NCBI RefSeq assembly: GCF_900177045.1
Contig: NZ_LT841358.1
Span: 141,073 to 205,072, forward strand
Source of the DNA: Candidatus Nitrosotalea okcheonensis
GTDB lineage: Archaea > Thermoproteota > Nitrososphaeria > Nitrososphaerales > Nitrosopumilaceae
Length of the DNA: 64,000 bases
Direction of reading: 5' to 3'
The first letter of the stretch is position 1. Every line of letters starts with the position of its first letter. The position numbers and the translations under genes were made by a program. Of the stretch, positions 1-7,092 are shown piece by piece. The notes beneath the pieces were generated by a model. The model searched no databases. It worked only from the letters and a program-made list of their open reading frames with translations, and had not been told where the DNA came from.

Positions 1-60
1 GTATACATGGAAATGTATCATGTAACATGCTCAAAATGTGGAAGACAACTTGTGTCATAA
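1..60 (+). CDS. C-terminal end of a small zinc-ribbon-like protein (partial)
   Basis: An open frame runs from the window edge to a TAA at 58-60. Its last residues contain a CSKC knuckle (CxxC) followed by a short GRQLVS tail. The same CSKC signature begins the small zinc-ribbon protein at 2587. The ATG at position 7 could be an internal methionine or the true start of a 17-residue peptide. Only the tail is visible, so the function is unknown. Confidence 0.3.
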   Translation, partial: VYMEMYHVTCSKCGRQLVS

Positions 61-153
61 ATTATTTTTTTAATTTTTTAAAAAATGCATGTACAAGGCA
101 ACAAAATTGCACAAGCGATGCTGGTATATTGCATTCTGTTCTTGGTTGTTGTT

Positions 154-384
154 TTAGACTGATCTGAAGATTAGTGCTATGAATCCTATTAGCACGCCTG
201 CCCATATCATACCTGCACTTTCCCAAAATGCTAGTTGATTGGAGCCTCCAGCGTATCCACCGCTTTGTGGATTGATCACAAATATCGTCACAAGGCAGCT
301 TGCCAATAGCAGCGCTACTCCTATGGGAAGATACTCATCATGTCGTTTTCCTGCTCTCTTATACGAATCTGTCTGTGTAGACAT
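154..384 (-). CDS. Small two-TM membrane protein, unknown function
   Basis: The 76-residue product has a short charged N-terminus (residues 1-18), a hydrophobic segment at about 20-38 (IGVALLLASCLVTIFVI), a Gly/Ser-rich loop, and a second segment at about 55-75 ending in FRSV. This pattern predicts two transmembrane helices with both ends on the same side. I recognise no family. It stands alone and is divergent from the next gene at 508. A run of T residues downstream on the minus strand would suit termination. Confidence 0.55.
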   Translation of the reverse strand: MSTQTDSYKRAGKRHDEYLPIGVALLLASCLVTIFVINPQSGGYAGGSNQLAFWESAGMIWAGVLIGFIALIFRSV

Positions 385-507
385 GGGGTATAATACGTGA
401 TTCTGGGATATACGGATATTGTTTCTAGGATGAATCGCTAGGCACTCAAATGTAACATTTATGAATAAAAACGTGTAACTAGAAGAGTTCAGAAGCTGAA
501 ATCAAAT

Positions 508-792
508 TTGTGGCCACCAAATACAAAATCAATAAAAATTCGAATCTTGGTTCTTGTAGCATTGTCTGTATCATTTATGCCAGTCTCATATTTTTGGTAT
601 GGCACATTAGCCAGTCTTGATTGCAAGGAATCTACTCAAAACCACATCGTGGTTGATATAAACTACAAAAAGAATGAATGTGTGTCTAAAACTGGTTTAC
701 ACTGGACTGTGTTCTATGGTCTTAATGCTGTGATATATGGTGTGCCACTGGTAACATTACTCATAAAACCAAAAAGAAACAGATCTCTCTGA
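508..792 (+). CDS. Small two-TM membrane protein with a Cys pair, unknown function
   Basis: The 94-residue frame starts at a TTG; no ATG lies near the N-terminus before the first membrane segment. Hydrophobic segments lie at about residues 11-33 and 68-87, and the tail is basic (KPKRNRSL). Two cysteines in the loop between them (DCKES and NECVS) could form a disulphide if the loop is outside the cell. The architecture of short cytoplasmic tails and a roughly 35-residue loop recalls vitamin-K-epoxide-like or sensor fragments, but there is no diagnostic motif. Confidence 0.5.
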   Translation: MWPPNTKSIKIRILVLVALSVSFMPVSYFWYGTLASLDCKESTQNHIVVDINYKKNECVSKTGLHWTVFYGLNAVIYGVPLVTLLIKPKRNRSL

Positions 793-946
793 AATTCTTG
801 AGAGGAGGCTTTCTGTGTAATGCTGAGAAGAAACAGGAGAAAACTATCACAAATATCCTTTCTCCAATTTCTTGATATCAAAAAACGAATCCATGTCTGA
901 ACATTGATCACTTTTAACTCTGGGCAATTGAATTAAAAAAAAGCAA

Positions 947-1050
947 CTCTATGCTTATTTGTAAACAATAAACATAGAGGGAGCGATAATGTTGTTTAGC
1001 CGATTAAGTTGGGCTAGGGCCTGTAATCGCTCGGGAGTAATCTCTGACAC
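947..1050 (+). ncRNA. Candidate structured RNA, copy 1 of a two-member family
   Basis: Two adjacent hairpins are visible. The first pairs CTCTATG (947-953) with CATAGAG (973-979) and continues after one mismatch as TTATT/AATAA around a 7-base loop. The second pairs GAGCGAT (981-987) with ATCGCTC (1026-1032) and encloses TAGCC/GGCTA (997-1001/1012-1016). The blocks GGGAG..AT.AAYGTWGTT, AAGWTGGG and ATCTCTGA recur in the same order near 34.66-34.73 kb with different paired bases. The stretch GGGCTAG...CCTGTAAT faintly recalls the 5' domain of archaeal SRP RNA, but no S domain follows. Strand and function are inferred. Confidence 0.4.
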
Positions 1051-1222
1051 TTGATTTTCGTGTATGACGTAATCAGTTTTAAAGATTAAATCCAAATTAT
1101 TCTAGTGATTGATCAATTATAATTTAACAACTTTTGATGATGAATCTGGCGATATCTATGATACCTATAGTGTCTATGGTAAATAGATATTGCTAAATTA
1201 CTGATTTAATCTTAGATTGACT
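1051..1222. other. AT-rich intergenic stretch
   Basis: This lies between the structured RNA candidate and the small coding frame at 1223. I see no open frame with coding character. It could be leader sequence of the downstream gene if transcription begins at the RNA element. Confidence 0.3.
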
Positions 1223-1393
1223 GTGAACAAGAAAGAAGCAATGGATAAATCAATCCAACTCTGCCAGGAACGAATCAATCAGGTAGATGCAAAGCTTAAA
1301 GATCAAAGTCTTAGTAATCTACAAAGAACCATGTATGAATCTGAAAAGACTATTGCTACTGAAGAACTGGCAAAAATACAGGCTGCAAAATAG
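1223..1393 (+). CDS. 56-residue helical protein, unknown function
   Basis: A GTG start opens a 56-residue frame ending in TAG. The product is rich in Lys, Glu, Gln and Ala with hydrophobics spaced at helical intervals (KSIQLCQERINQVDAKL, then ERTIATEELAKIQ-like pattern), so it should form one or two amphipathic helices, possibly a coiled-coil dimer. An internal ATG at codon 7 is an alternative start. There are no membrane segments or catalytic motifs. It lies about 190 bases downstream of the structured RNA candidate at 947-1050. Confidence 0.5.
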   Translation: MNKKEAMDKSIQLCQERINQVDAKLKDQSLSNLQRTMYESEKTIATEELAKIQAAK

Positions 1394-1589
1394 TCTAAAA
1401 CACAATTTCTTACATTCTGGATAGTATTGATTGTCATGCCTGAAGGTCATGGCAATGTTGGATTCCATCAAATGTCGTTATCATCACGTGGTTTACGGCA
1501 CACACAATCTCAATGAAAATAACCGATTAACCTAGTATGAGACAAAAACTAAAACGATCACCTTTTTATTTTATCAAGTGTATAACTGG

Positions 1590-1680
1590 GTGGGTAGCAA
1601 CCAACGGAATGAATCACTGACGCGCCTATGCCGGATCAGTGAAAAGGTAGTCTGAGGATTACCGGATAATTCCTATTGTA
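1590..1680 (+). ncRNA. Candidate three-way-junction RNA
   Basis: The segment folds into a closed three-way junction. The closing helix is GGAAT (1606-1610) with ATTCC (1669-1673), with CAA/TTG just outside it. Arm one is TCACTGA (1614-1620) with TCAGTGA (1636-1642), 7 bp. Arm two is GGTAGTC (1646-1652) with GATTACC (1657-1663), 7 bp with a TGAG tetraloop and one G-T pair, which favours the plus strand. A TATA-like TTTTTATTTTATC lies near 1560-1572, about 26 bases before the expected 5' end. It ends just before the stop of the minus-strand gene at 1694. Confidence 0.42.
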
Positions 1681-1693
1681 TTGCTATCCAGTC

Positions 1694-2056
1694 TTACTCC
1701 ATTCTTTTGTAAATTGACTTGAAATCTTCTGCAATCAGATATGCGGTATTCTCAATATGTGTCATTTCAGTCATATTTGACTTGCCTCTTGCAATTTGTC
1801 TTATGAGCGTCATACATTTGTGAATCTGGTTGTGATCAAGAGAATTTTCACCAGACATTACATTAAAACAATCAACAAAATCCAGACAAAAATTCAAGAC
1901 TATTAATTCCCAGTTATTTGTGTTGATTGGATATCCTATACCTTGGGCAAATATGCGAAATTCATTACTTCTATCAATGAGGAGCATTTTTAGGGCTTGA
2001 TGCGATTTCTTTAAATCATATTTATCCAGAGCGCTTGAACCTTGCACTATATACAT
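1694..2056 (-). CDS. Conserved archaeal hypothetical protein, paralogue of the gene at 9762
   Basis: The 120-residue soluble protein is clearly related to the 115-residue product at 9762-10109. Shared blocks in order are LLIDRSNEF, NNWE, L.FCL.F.DCF, HKCMTL/I, G.SN.T.M and Y.IA.DF..IY. The pattern is mostly helical, with two conserved cysteines and one conserved HKC. No catalytic signature was recognised. The next gene upstream on the same strand is a GIY-YIG protein, about 110 bases away. Having two diverged copies within 8 kb suggests a lineage-specific family. Confidence 0.65.
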   Translation of the reverse strand: MYIVQGSSALDKYDLKKSHQALKMLLIDRSNEFRIFAQGIGYPINTNNWELIVLNFCLDFVDCFNVMSGENSLDHNQIHKCMTLIRQIARGKSNMTEMTHIENTAYLIAEDFKSIYKRME

Positions 2057-2164
2057 ACGTGGAAATTGTATTTTAAGTGGATCTAAGATTGTCTAGTTGG
2101 TAAAACAAGTCTCAATTTGGATTCGAACTGTTATATTGATGTTCATATGGTATAGACGTTTATT

Positions 2165-2452
2165 TTATTTTGATTTATTACATTTTGGCAGTCTTCCGTG
2201 CTCGTACTGGAATGCTGTTAACTGTTTCTCTTCTTCAGCCTCTGGGAACAAGGTTTCATGGTAGCAAAATGAGACTGTACCCTTGATACATACATCTGTT
2301 GAATTCATGTGTTCTTCCAGTCTTTCGTGTATGTTGTTGCTTGCACCAATGTATGTCGTTTCATGTTCTGAGCCAAGAAAATAGACTCCTGCTTTGATTG
2401 GTACCTTGCCTATGTTTTCTTTGTTAAATGGCATCCAGTCAGAATATGACAT
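2165..2452 (-). CDS. GIY-YIG domain protein
   Basis: The 95-residue product is essentially one GIY-YIG domain. The two halves of the signature are AGVYFLG (residues about 21-27) and TYIGASNNIHERLEEH (about 33-48), with the usual Arg in the first helix. The family includes endonucleases such as UvrC-N and Slx1-type proteins as well as stand-alone members of unknown activity. The C-terminal part has Glu-rich PEAEEEKQLTAFQYEHGRLP, resembling the family's helix with a metal-binding Glu, and ends with a basic CNKSK. A DNA-processing role is inferred. Confidence 0.8.
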   Translation of the reverse strand: MSYSDWMPFNKENIGKVPIKAGVYFLGSEHETTYIGASNNIHERLEEHMNSTDVCIKGTVSFCYHETLFPEAEEEKQLTAFQYEHGRLPKCNKSK

Positions 2453-2586
2453 GACATGTTATTTCATATCTGACATTTAACGGATGAGGTCAACGGTTTG
2501 TAACAACAAGTTGATATCTGAATTATTTTACATTTGACGGGAAATATCTATCACCCTTAATAGTGTGGGCGACCATATATTATGTC

Positions 2587-2787
2587 ATGAATATCTACGA
2601 TAAAAAATCCGTCCATTGTTCCAAATGTGACAGGTTCATAGGCGAGATTGACTATGATGCTGTGGTAGTTCTGCCAAAATGCGGCAAGTGTGCAAATCCG
2701 ATGCCGGAAGGAGACGACAAGATACAGTACATTGTAAGCAAGTTTAACAAAAACCCCAAAAATCTGATAGATTCAACTACTGCCTAA
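2587..2787 (+). CDS. Small zinc-ribbon protein
   Basis: I choose the ATG at 2587 because the upstream GTG (2563) adds residues unlike the family. The 66-residue protein has CSKC (about residues 11-14) and CGKC (about 33-36), a classic two-knuckle zinc ribbon, then an acidic linker and a Lys/Asn-rich tail. Similar tiny zinc ribbons recur in this window at 5168, 6280 and 44436. Whether it binds nucleic acid or a protein partner cannot be read from the sequence. Confidence 0.6.
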   Translation: MNIYDKKSVHCSKCDRFIGEIDYDAVVVLPKCGKCANPMPEGDDKIQYIVSKFNKNPKNLIDSTTA

Positions 2788-3105
2788 ATTCTTTAGAGGG
2801 ATCCATTACTTTCTAATATTATCTCCATTGTGAAATTTCTCTAAATCGCTTTCTCCAGTCTTGATGTAACTAGATGTATCCATTATGATACACTGCCCGC
2901 ATCACATGATAGGAAATGTCAAATTTAAAATCCTTGAAGAATGAAAGGATGCATTTTGTTATCCGAGTCTTACTTGTTTCTCAAATTGAATAATGAACGC
3001 AGTAATTATGATAAAACTTAAAAACACCATGTGCTACATCTAAAAGAGGCTATGACATTAGCCTTGGAATAAACTCCTAAACTGCCCAAGAATGGCGCTG
3101 ATAAT
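2788..3105. other. Intergenic stretch, no gene seen
   Basis: About 320 bases of AT-rich sequence separate the zinc-ribbon gene from the surface protein at 3138. I see no frame with coding character. It must hold the promoter of the 3138 gene; CTTAAAAAC around 3019 is a TATA-like element, which would give a leader of about 100 bases containing the inverted repeat at 3106. Confidence 0.4.
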
Positions 3106-3135
3106 GTCTACCTAATGGCAATTAAATAGGTAGAC
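3106..3135 (+). promoter_or_regulatory. Perfect 9-bp inverted repeat just before a start codon
   Basis: GTCTACCTA (3106-3114) and TAGGTAGAC (3127-3135) are perfect complements separated by 12 bases. The ATG of the next gene begins at 3138. It may be an operator for a dimeric repressor or a hairpin in the leader that masks the start. Confidence 0.5.
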
Positions 3136-3137
3136 AA

Positions 3138-4307
3138 ATGAACACAAAAAAACAAAAATTGGGTCGGTACAAAAATCTGACATATTTACTAATACTTGCA
3201 ATTGTCATAGTTACAGGATTCATATCTCCTGCCAATGCAGTAGATTTTGTTGCACAACTTAGTACTACATCACATACCGCAAAACCGACATTTCAATTTG
3301 AAAGAACATACGTGATTGATTATTCACAAGGTGGAGAAATCAAGAACATGCTAAATGGTAAAAATATTACCATGACATTTCATGTTAACCCATCTGATCC
3401 AATGAAAACATCTCTTATCAGGAATCTTGATTCTGAAATTATTGGAAACCTTAAGAGTGCTTCAAATATTACGGATGTAGACATTACATATGAAGCGACA
3501 CTGTATCCAAGTGACAGTCAAGCACGTATAGATTACAAGATAATATTTGTTCCAACAATATCAAACTATGTGTTAAGGCCCGCAACTAGTGATAGTGCTG
3601 CCATACTTGATACTCAGTGGAGAGGATTGACAGTACAAGATCCTGTGTTGATTAATATTCCAAATTATGGACCGTTTGACATAAACTCGCCTATCGATTT
3701 TATCAAAAAACAGCTTCCAGATCTTTATGACAAACTGAAAGGGTCAAATGCGGAAAACCTATTTGAGATTCCATTGATGTCGTCAAATGATCTAATGAGT
3801 GATCCTATATCAAAATGGCAACACTTGTTTGATCCTGCATATACAATTGTTGATTCAAGTAATCTTGGATATCGTGGACAAAAAGTAGTTGTCTCTACAT
3901 ACGCAACTGGTGAGAGCAACATAAGTGAGGGAACCATGTATCCAATTGTCAAAAATTCAGATTTAAAATCAGATGTTGATTATCCAGTAAGCTATACTGA
4001 GAGAGCAAGCTCTGCTAGTATACAAATTGATGGCTATGTGGCAGTGACAAACATAGGCGGTATTGAATACTTTGGTGCTAGCCCTCAACCACCGCAAGGT
4101 AGTGGAATATCGTCTACAGGAAACTATTCTGCACAAGTGATCTATTCTATGACGGCATTTGCCGTTGTAATAGCTGTAGGCATATTTTGGTGGAGCAGCC
4201 GAGTGTCAAAGAGTGCAATGAAAAGAGGAAAAGATACAAGCCCGCCTCCAACATTCCAATATGAAACTCGAAAACATTGGGCAGACAGATTTGAGAATGA
4301 CAAATGA
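3138..4307 (+). CDS. Membrane-anchored extracytoplasmic protein, unknown function
   Basis: The 389-residue protein starts with a basic stretch and a signal sequence ending near SPANA-VDF (residue about 34). A long extracytoplasmic region with beta-rich character and many N-x-S/T sites follows. Near the C-terminus are a Pro/Gly/Ser linker (PQPPQGSG), a membrane helix at about 338-357 (IYSMTAFAVVIAVGIFWW), and a roughly 30-residue basic cytoplasmic tail. This is a type I topology with an envelope-exposed body. No enzyme motif is visible. The gene is preceded by the inverted repeat at 3106-3135 and is followed after 35 bases by crcB. Confidence 0.7.
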   Translation: MNTKKQKLGRYKNLTYLLILAIVIVTGFISPANAVDFVAQLSTTSHTAKPTFQFERTYVIDYSQGGEIKNMLNGKNITMTFHVNPSDPMKTSLIRNLDSEIIGNLKSASNITDVDITYEATLYPSDSQARIDYKIIFVPTISNYVLRPATSDSAAILDTQWRGLTVQDPVLINIPNYGPFDINSPIDFIKKQLPDLYDKLKGSNAENLFEIPLMSSNDLMSDPISKWQHLFDPAYTIVDSSNLGYRGQKVVVSTYATGESNISEGTMYPIVKNSDLKSDVDYPVSYTERASSASIQIDGYVAVTNIGGIEYFGASPQPPQGSGISSTGNYSAQVIYSMTAFAVVIAVGIFWWSSRVSKSAMKRGKDTSPPPTFQYETRKHWADRFENDK

Positions 4308-4342
4308 TTTACAATACCACATGCTTATAACAATCAAGAAAA

Positions 4343-4741
4343 ATGATCATACCAATGAAAGGAATTGAAATAATATTTCTGGCAGCAGGTGGACTGGCTG
4401 GAGTTTTTCTACGGTATGGTGTGACGAAATCGCCGTTATTGATTGGCGCATTGCCTGTCAATGTCTTGATTGTAAACGTTGTTGGTAGTTTCATACTTGG
4501 TTCATTTGCAATGCTTTCACAACAATGGAACCTGGATGAAAAATATACTTTGCTGATTGCAGTGGGGTTCTGTGGGGGGCTTACCACAATGTCTTCTTTT
4601 GCCTTAGAATCTGTTAATCTAATGGATGCCAAACAGTATTCACTGGTGATAATCGCTGTAATTGCAAATGTTGGCTTGTCACTTGGTGCAATCTTTGGAG
4701 GGAGAGCCTTGACAAGCGTAATACTTGGAGGGTTGAGATGA
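4343..4741 (+). CDS. crcB: Fluoride channel CrcB/Fluc
   Basis: The 132-residue, four-helix protein carries the CrcB/Fluc signatures: GGLAGVFLRYG near the N-terminus, NVVGSFILGSF around residue 47, the polar-track segment GFCGGLTTMSSF around residue 75, and a C-terminal GAIFGG. Fluc proteins are dual-topology dimers that export fluoride. A second ATG at 4355 (MKGIEI) may be the true start, because the TATA-like CTTATAAC at about 4322-4329 lies 26-30 bases upstream of it. The stop overlaps the start of the DUF190 gene (ATGA), a common crcB arrangement. I see no fluoride riboswitch upstream. Confidence 0.9.
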   Translation: MIIPMKGIEIIFLAAGGLAGVFLRYGVTKSPLLIGALPVNVLIVNVVGSFILGSFAMLSQQWNLDEKYTLLIAVGFCGGLTTMSSFALESVNLMDAKQYSLVIIAVIANVGLSLGAIFGGRALTSVILGGLR

Positions 4742-5052
4742 GAACAATGAAGATGTGGTCGCTTGTAATTAGAATAAAAAAGAACGACACCGTAAAGGGA
4801 AAACGTGTCCAGTCTCTGGTACTTGAGATACTGAAAAAAGGATCAATATCTGGTGCGACCATATGGACTGGCATGGGAGGATATGGTAAAAGAGGTGATT
4901 CTAATACCCATATCGAAGGCATATCGATAAACATGCCCCTTGTTATCGAGGTCATTGACGATTTACAAAAACTCGAAAAAGTATTACCTGAAATCAAAGG
5001 CTTGGTAGATGATAATGGCTTGATTACTCTGCATGAAGTTGGGGTTGTTTAG
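4738..5052 (+). CDS. DUF190 protein, partner of CrcB
   Basis: The 104-residue protein matches the DUF190 layout: a ferredoxin-like ferritin-PII-type fold with VKGKRVQSLVLEILKK, GATIWTGMGGYGKRG and MPLVIEVID, then a final beta strand GLITLHEVGVV. It shares ATGA with the end of crcB, so translation is coupled. DUF190 genes are often found beside crcB in bacteria and archaea, and a regulatory role in fluoride export has been proposed. PII-like trimer formation is inferred from the fold class. Confidence 0.85.
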   Translation: MRTMKMWSLVIRIKKNDTVKGKRVQSLVLEILKKGSISGATIWTGMGGYGKRGDSNTHIEGISINMPLVIEVIDDLQKLEKVLPEIKGLVDDNGLITLHEVGVV

Positions 5053-5167
5053 AGTTTGATGTTGTATACCTGAAATAATCTTTATTTTCTCGTCCTGTAT
5101 ATAGTTGCCAGTCATGTGACTAGAACTCATATGAAATGCTAAAATTGTTCCTTAAAGCCACCCTAAT

Positions 5168-5281
5168 TTGGGAATACTCGTGCCAATTTATTATTGTCTT
5201 GACTGTAAAAAAGTCATTTTTAGTAAGAGCCTCGACTATGGTCCTATTTGTCCCACGTGTAAACAAAAAAGAAAAACATAA
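5168..5281 (+). CDS. 37-residue zinc-ribbon miniprotein
   Basis: A short frame contains a two-knuckle ribbon: CLDC (residues about 10-13) and CPTC (about 29-32), then a basic KQKRKT tail. The frame opens after an in-frame TAA, with TTG at 5168 and GTG at 5180 as the only plausible starts. Longer frames on both strands across this stretch lack motifs, so this one is preferred. It lies between the crcB-DUF190 pair and the convergent methyltransferase gene. The basic tail would allow nucleic-acid binding. Confidence 0.5.
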   Translation: MGILVPIYYCLDCKKVIFSKSLDYGPICPTCKQKRKT

Positions 5282-5362
5282 TCCAAGTGAACCAAGGTAC
5301 CTAAGAGGACATGAATTGACCAGGAATAGTTTTGACAAGATTTAAAATAATCTGTCAGAATT

Positions 5363-6166
5363 TTACTGTCTGTTTTTTATCACAAGAAGCGTATTATGAT
5401 CTTTCCATGCTATCTTGTCTAGGTCATCATAATGGTTCAAAATGTTTTGGACAAACTTGTGCAATGCTTCCTTGAACTCTTGCTTTTTGTAAAACTTGAA
5501 TGTTGAATAGTGATGATTTTTTACCTGTTCGACTAGTTTTTCCAGTGGATATACTCGATGGTGTTCAAAGAATTTGATAGAATCGATGTTCAGGTTCTTA
5601 TCCTCTTCCAATGCCGACTTTAGCTCATCTAATTCGTATAACCTGTCTTCTTTTTTATTAAATGAGGGAAAATGCATTCCCCAAATAGTCTTGGCGTTTT
5701 GGTCTCGCAATCTGGTATACACAAACAACCTGCCATTGTTTTTGAGTACCCGTGAAGACTCTCTTAAAAAATCTGGAAGTGAAAAATGATGCACTGCATT
5801 AAATGACATGACGCAGTCAAGCGAGTCTGTCTTTAGTGGTATATTGTGCGAGTCGCTTCGAATTGGAGTAAAATTTGTGCTGCCATTTTTTATAAAATAT
5901 TCTCGTAGGTACCTTAACATCTCTCTGTTGTTGTCAAGGCAGAAAAGATGGCATTTTTCACCAAGATGCTGCACAAACTTGAGGCTATATCTGCCTGTCC
6001 CACATCCAATGTCTGCGGCATGTATCTTTGGAAGGCCTTGCAACTTGTTTGTGATAAACAATATGGGACCCAAATCTGTTGTTCGTAGATCACGATACTG
6101 GGGAGCAATGTGAAGAAAGTGGTCATACATTTTATTTAGAACCATTTTTTTACCGAATGAGCTCAT
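5363..6166 (-). CDS. Class I SAM-dependent methyltransferase
   Basis: The 267-residue protein has the Rossmann methyltransferase motifs. Motif I is AADIGCGTGRYSLKF (residues about 50-64). Motif II ends in CLDNNREML, with the acidic residue that binds the SAM ribose. Motif IV is DCVMSFNAVHHF (about 116-127), as in UbiE/COQ5-type enzymes, and the post-motif is SRVLKNNGRLFVYTRL. The roughly 90-residue C-terminal extension is rich in Lys, His and Phe and probably sets substrate choice. The substrate is unknown. The gene stands alone in minus orientation. Confidence 0.8.
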   Translation of the reverse strand: MSSFGKKMVLNKMYDHFLHIAPQYRDLRTTDLGPILFITNKLQGLPKIHAADIGCGTGRYSLKFVQHLGEKCHLFCLDNNREMLRYLREYFIKNGSTNFTPIRSDSHNIPLKTDSLDCVMSFNAVHHFSLPDFLRESSRVLKNNGRLFVYTRLRDQNAKTIWGMHFPSFNKKEDRLYELDELKSALEEDKNLNIDSIKFFEHHRVYPLEKLVEQVKNHHYSTFKFYKKQEFKEALHKFVQNILNHYDDLDKIAWKDHNTLLVIKNRQ

Positions 6167-6279
6167 TAGTTATTTACAATTTCATGATTTTAAAGTGTTG
6201 TCCAAAAGAAATAAAAACTATAAAATTCGAAAAAAAAATAAACATAATCTTATTGTAGAATGAAATATACGTTATTTTC

Positions 6280-6387
6280 ATGGAATGTCACAAGTGCGGC
6301 TCGCCAATGGACAAGTCTATAAAAGAATCCAAAACTGTTTACACATGTTTTTGCTGCAACAACAAAATAGAGGGTGAAACTAGTTAA
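6280..6387 (+). CDS. 35-residue zinc-ribbon miniprotein
   Basis: The frame starts MECHKCG and contains CHKC at residues 3-6 and CFCC around 24-27, spaced as in a minimal zinc ribbon, and ends IEGETS. It overlaps the GTG start of the next gene by 14 bases, so the two may be translated together. Its length and knuckle spacing match the other ribbon miniproteins in this window. No partner can be named. Confidence 0.5.
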   Translation: MECHKCGSPMDKSIKESKTVYTCFCCNNKIEGETS

Positions 6388-6712
6388 ATCAAAGATTGTC
6401 TGTATCAATACCGTGAAGTTTGACGAGTTTTGGGGTATGATGGTGGTAGATCTTGCAGAGCCCAAACAGTTTACAACCCAGACCAAGTCATTTTCTGCCA
6501 AGTATTCTGGTGGCAGGATAATGGTAACAACAAACGATTCCTTGTGGCCAATTGATAGGTCTACCATGAAACAGATATGGACAAAAGCATTGTCTATACA
6601 TGAAAAAATGAGGTTTATTCATACAAACTATTCACATGAGAACATTCGTACGTCATCGTACATCATTTCGTTAATGAAGCATTATGTGGCTGATGAATCT
6701 ACGATGGAATGA
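6374..6712 (+). CDS. Conserved-looking hypothetical protein
   Basis: A 112-residue frame begins with GTG at 6374; the ATG pair near 6437 is a possible later start. The composition is that of a real soluble protein: an N-terminal mixed alpha/beta part (VKFDEFWGMMVVDL) and a helical C-terminal part (MKQIWTKALSIHEKMRFIH, then SYIISLMKHYV). I recognise no family or catalytic motif. It overlaps the zinc-ribbon miniprotein and precedes a short helical protein, so the three may form one transcript. Confidence 0.5.
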   Translation: MKLVKSKIVCINTVKFDEFWGMMVVDLAEPKQFTTQTKSFSAKYSGGRIMVTTNDSLWPIDRSTMKQIWTKALSIHEKMRFIHTNYSHENIRTSSYIISLMKHYVADESTME

Positions 6713-6750
6713 TCTCTTGATAGATATAGTGGAAAACAATTGATGGTATC

Positions 6751-6891
6751 ATGGAAGAAAAAAAGAAGATGAAATCAAACACTGAAGAGGAGTACAACAG
6801 GGTATTGGCCACAGAAGATCCCACTATAATATCCGAAGAAGAAAAAGAGAGATTGGCAAAAGAGGCAATAAAGAAATTCAAGTCATTGTAA
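6751..6891 (+). CDS. 46-residue charged helical protein
   Basis: The short frame encodes a very charged protein: MEEKKKMKSNTEEEY..., then PTIISEEEKERLAKEAIKKF. It predicts a helical hairpin or single amphipathic helix with no cysteines. The frame follows the 6374 gene by 38 bases on the same strand. Function is unknown; size and charge resemble small adaptor or nucleoid-associated peptides, but that is speculation. Confidence 0.45.
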   Translation: MEEKKKMKSNTEEEYNRVLATEDPTIISEEEKERLAKEAIKKFKSL

Positions 6892-7092
6892 ATCTAGGGT
6901 AGATTGTAGCATGCTCTTACAAGCAGATGTGTTTTGCACTTGGACCGTAGAAGGTTGAGAAAAATCGCTCTTAAAAAACATAAAACCGCAATCTGGCATA
7001 ACACTTGGCAACGATCTTTTTACTTGACATGCACTCAATTGATAACAATACTGTTATTTTCTGACTTGTGAAAGCAAAAGGGATGATGATTA

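Noticed and set aside
1011-1032. SRP RNA suggested by GGGCTAG and CCTGTAAT
   Set aside because: No S domain or helix 8 motif follows within 250 bases; similarity is short.
2085-2145. tRNA-like stretch with GTCTAGTTGGTAAAAC and GGATTCGAACT
   Set aside because: D-arm and T-loop look-alikes are present, but no acceptor stem, anticodon stem or proper T stem can be formed.
4308-4342. Fluoride riboswitch upstream of crcB
   Set aside because: The 35-base spacer holds a TATA-like element but none of the conserved riboswitch bases.
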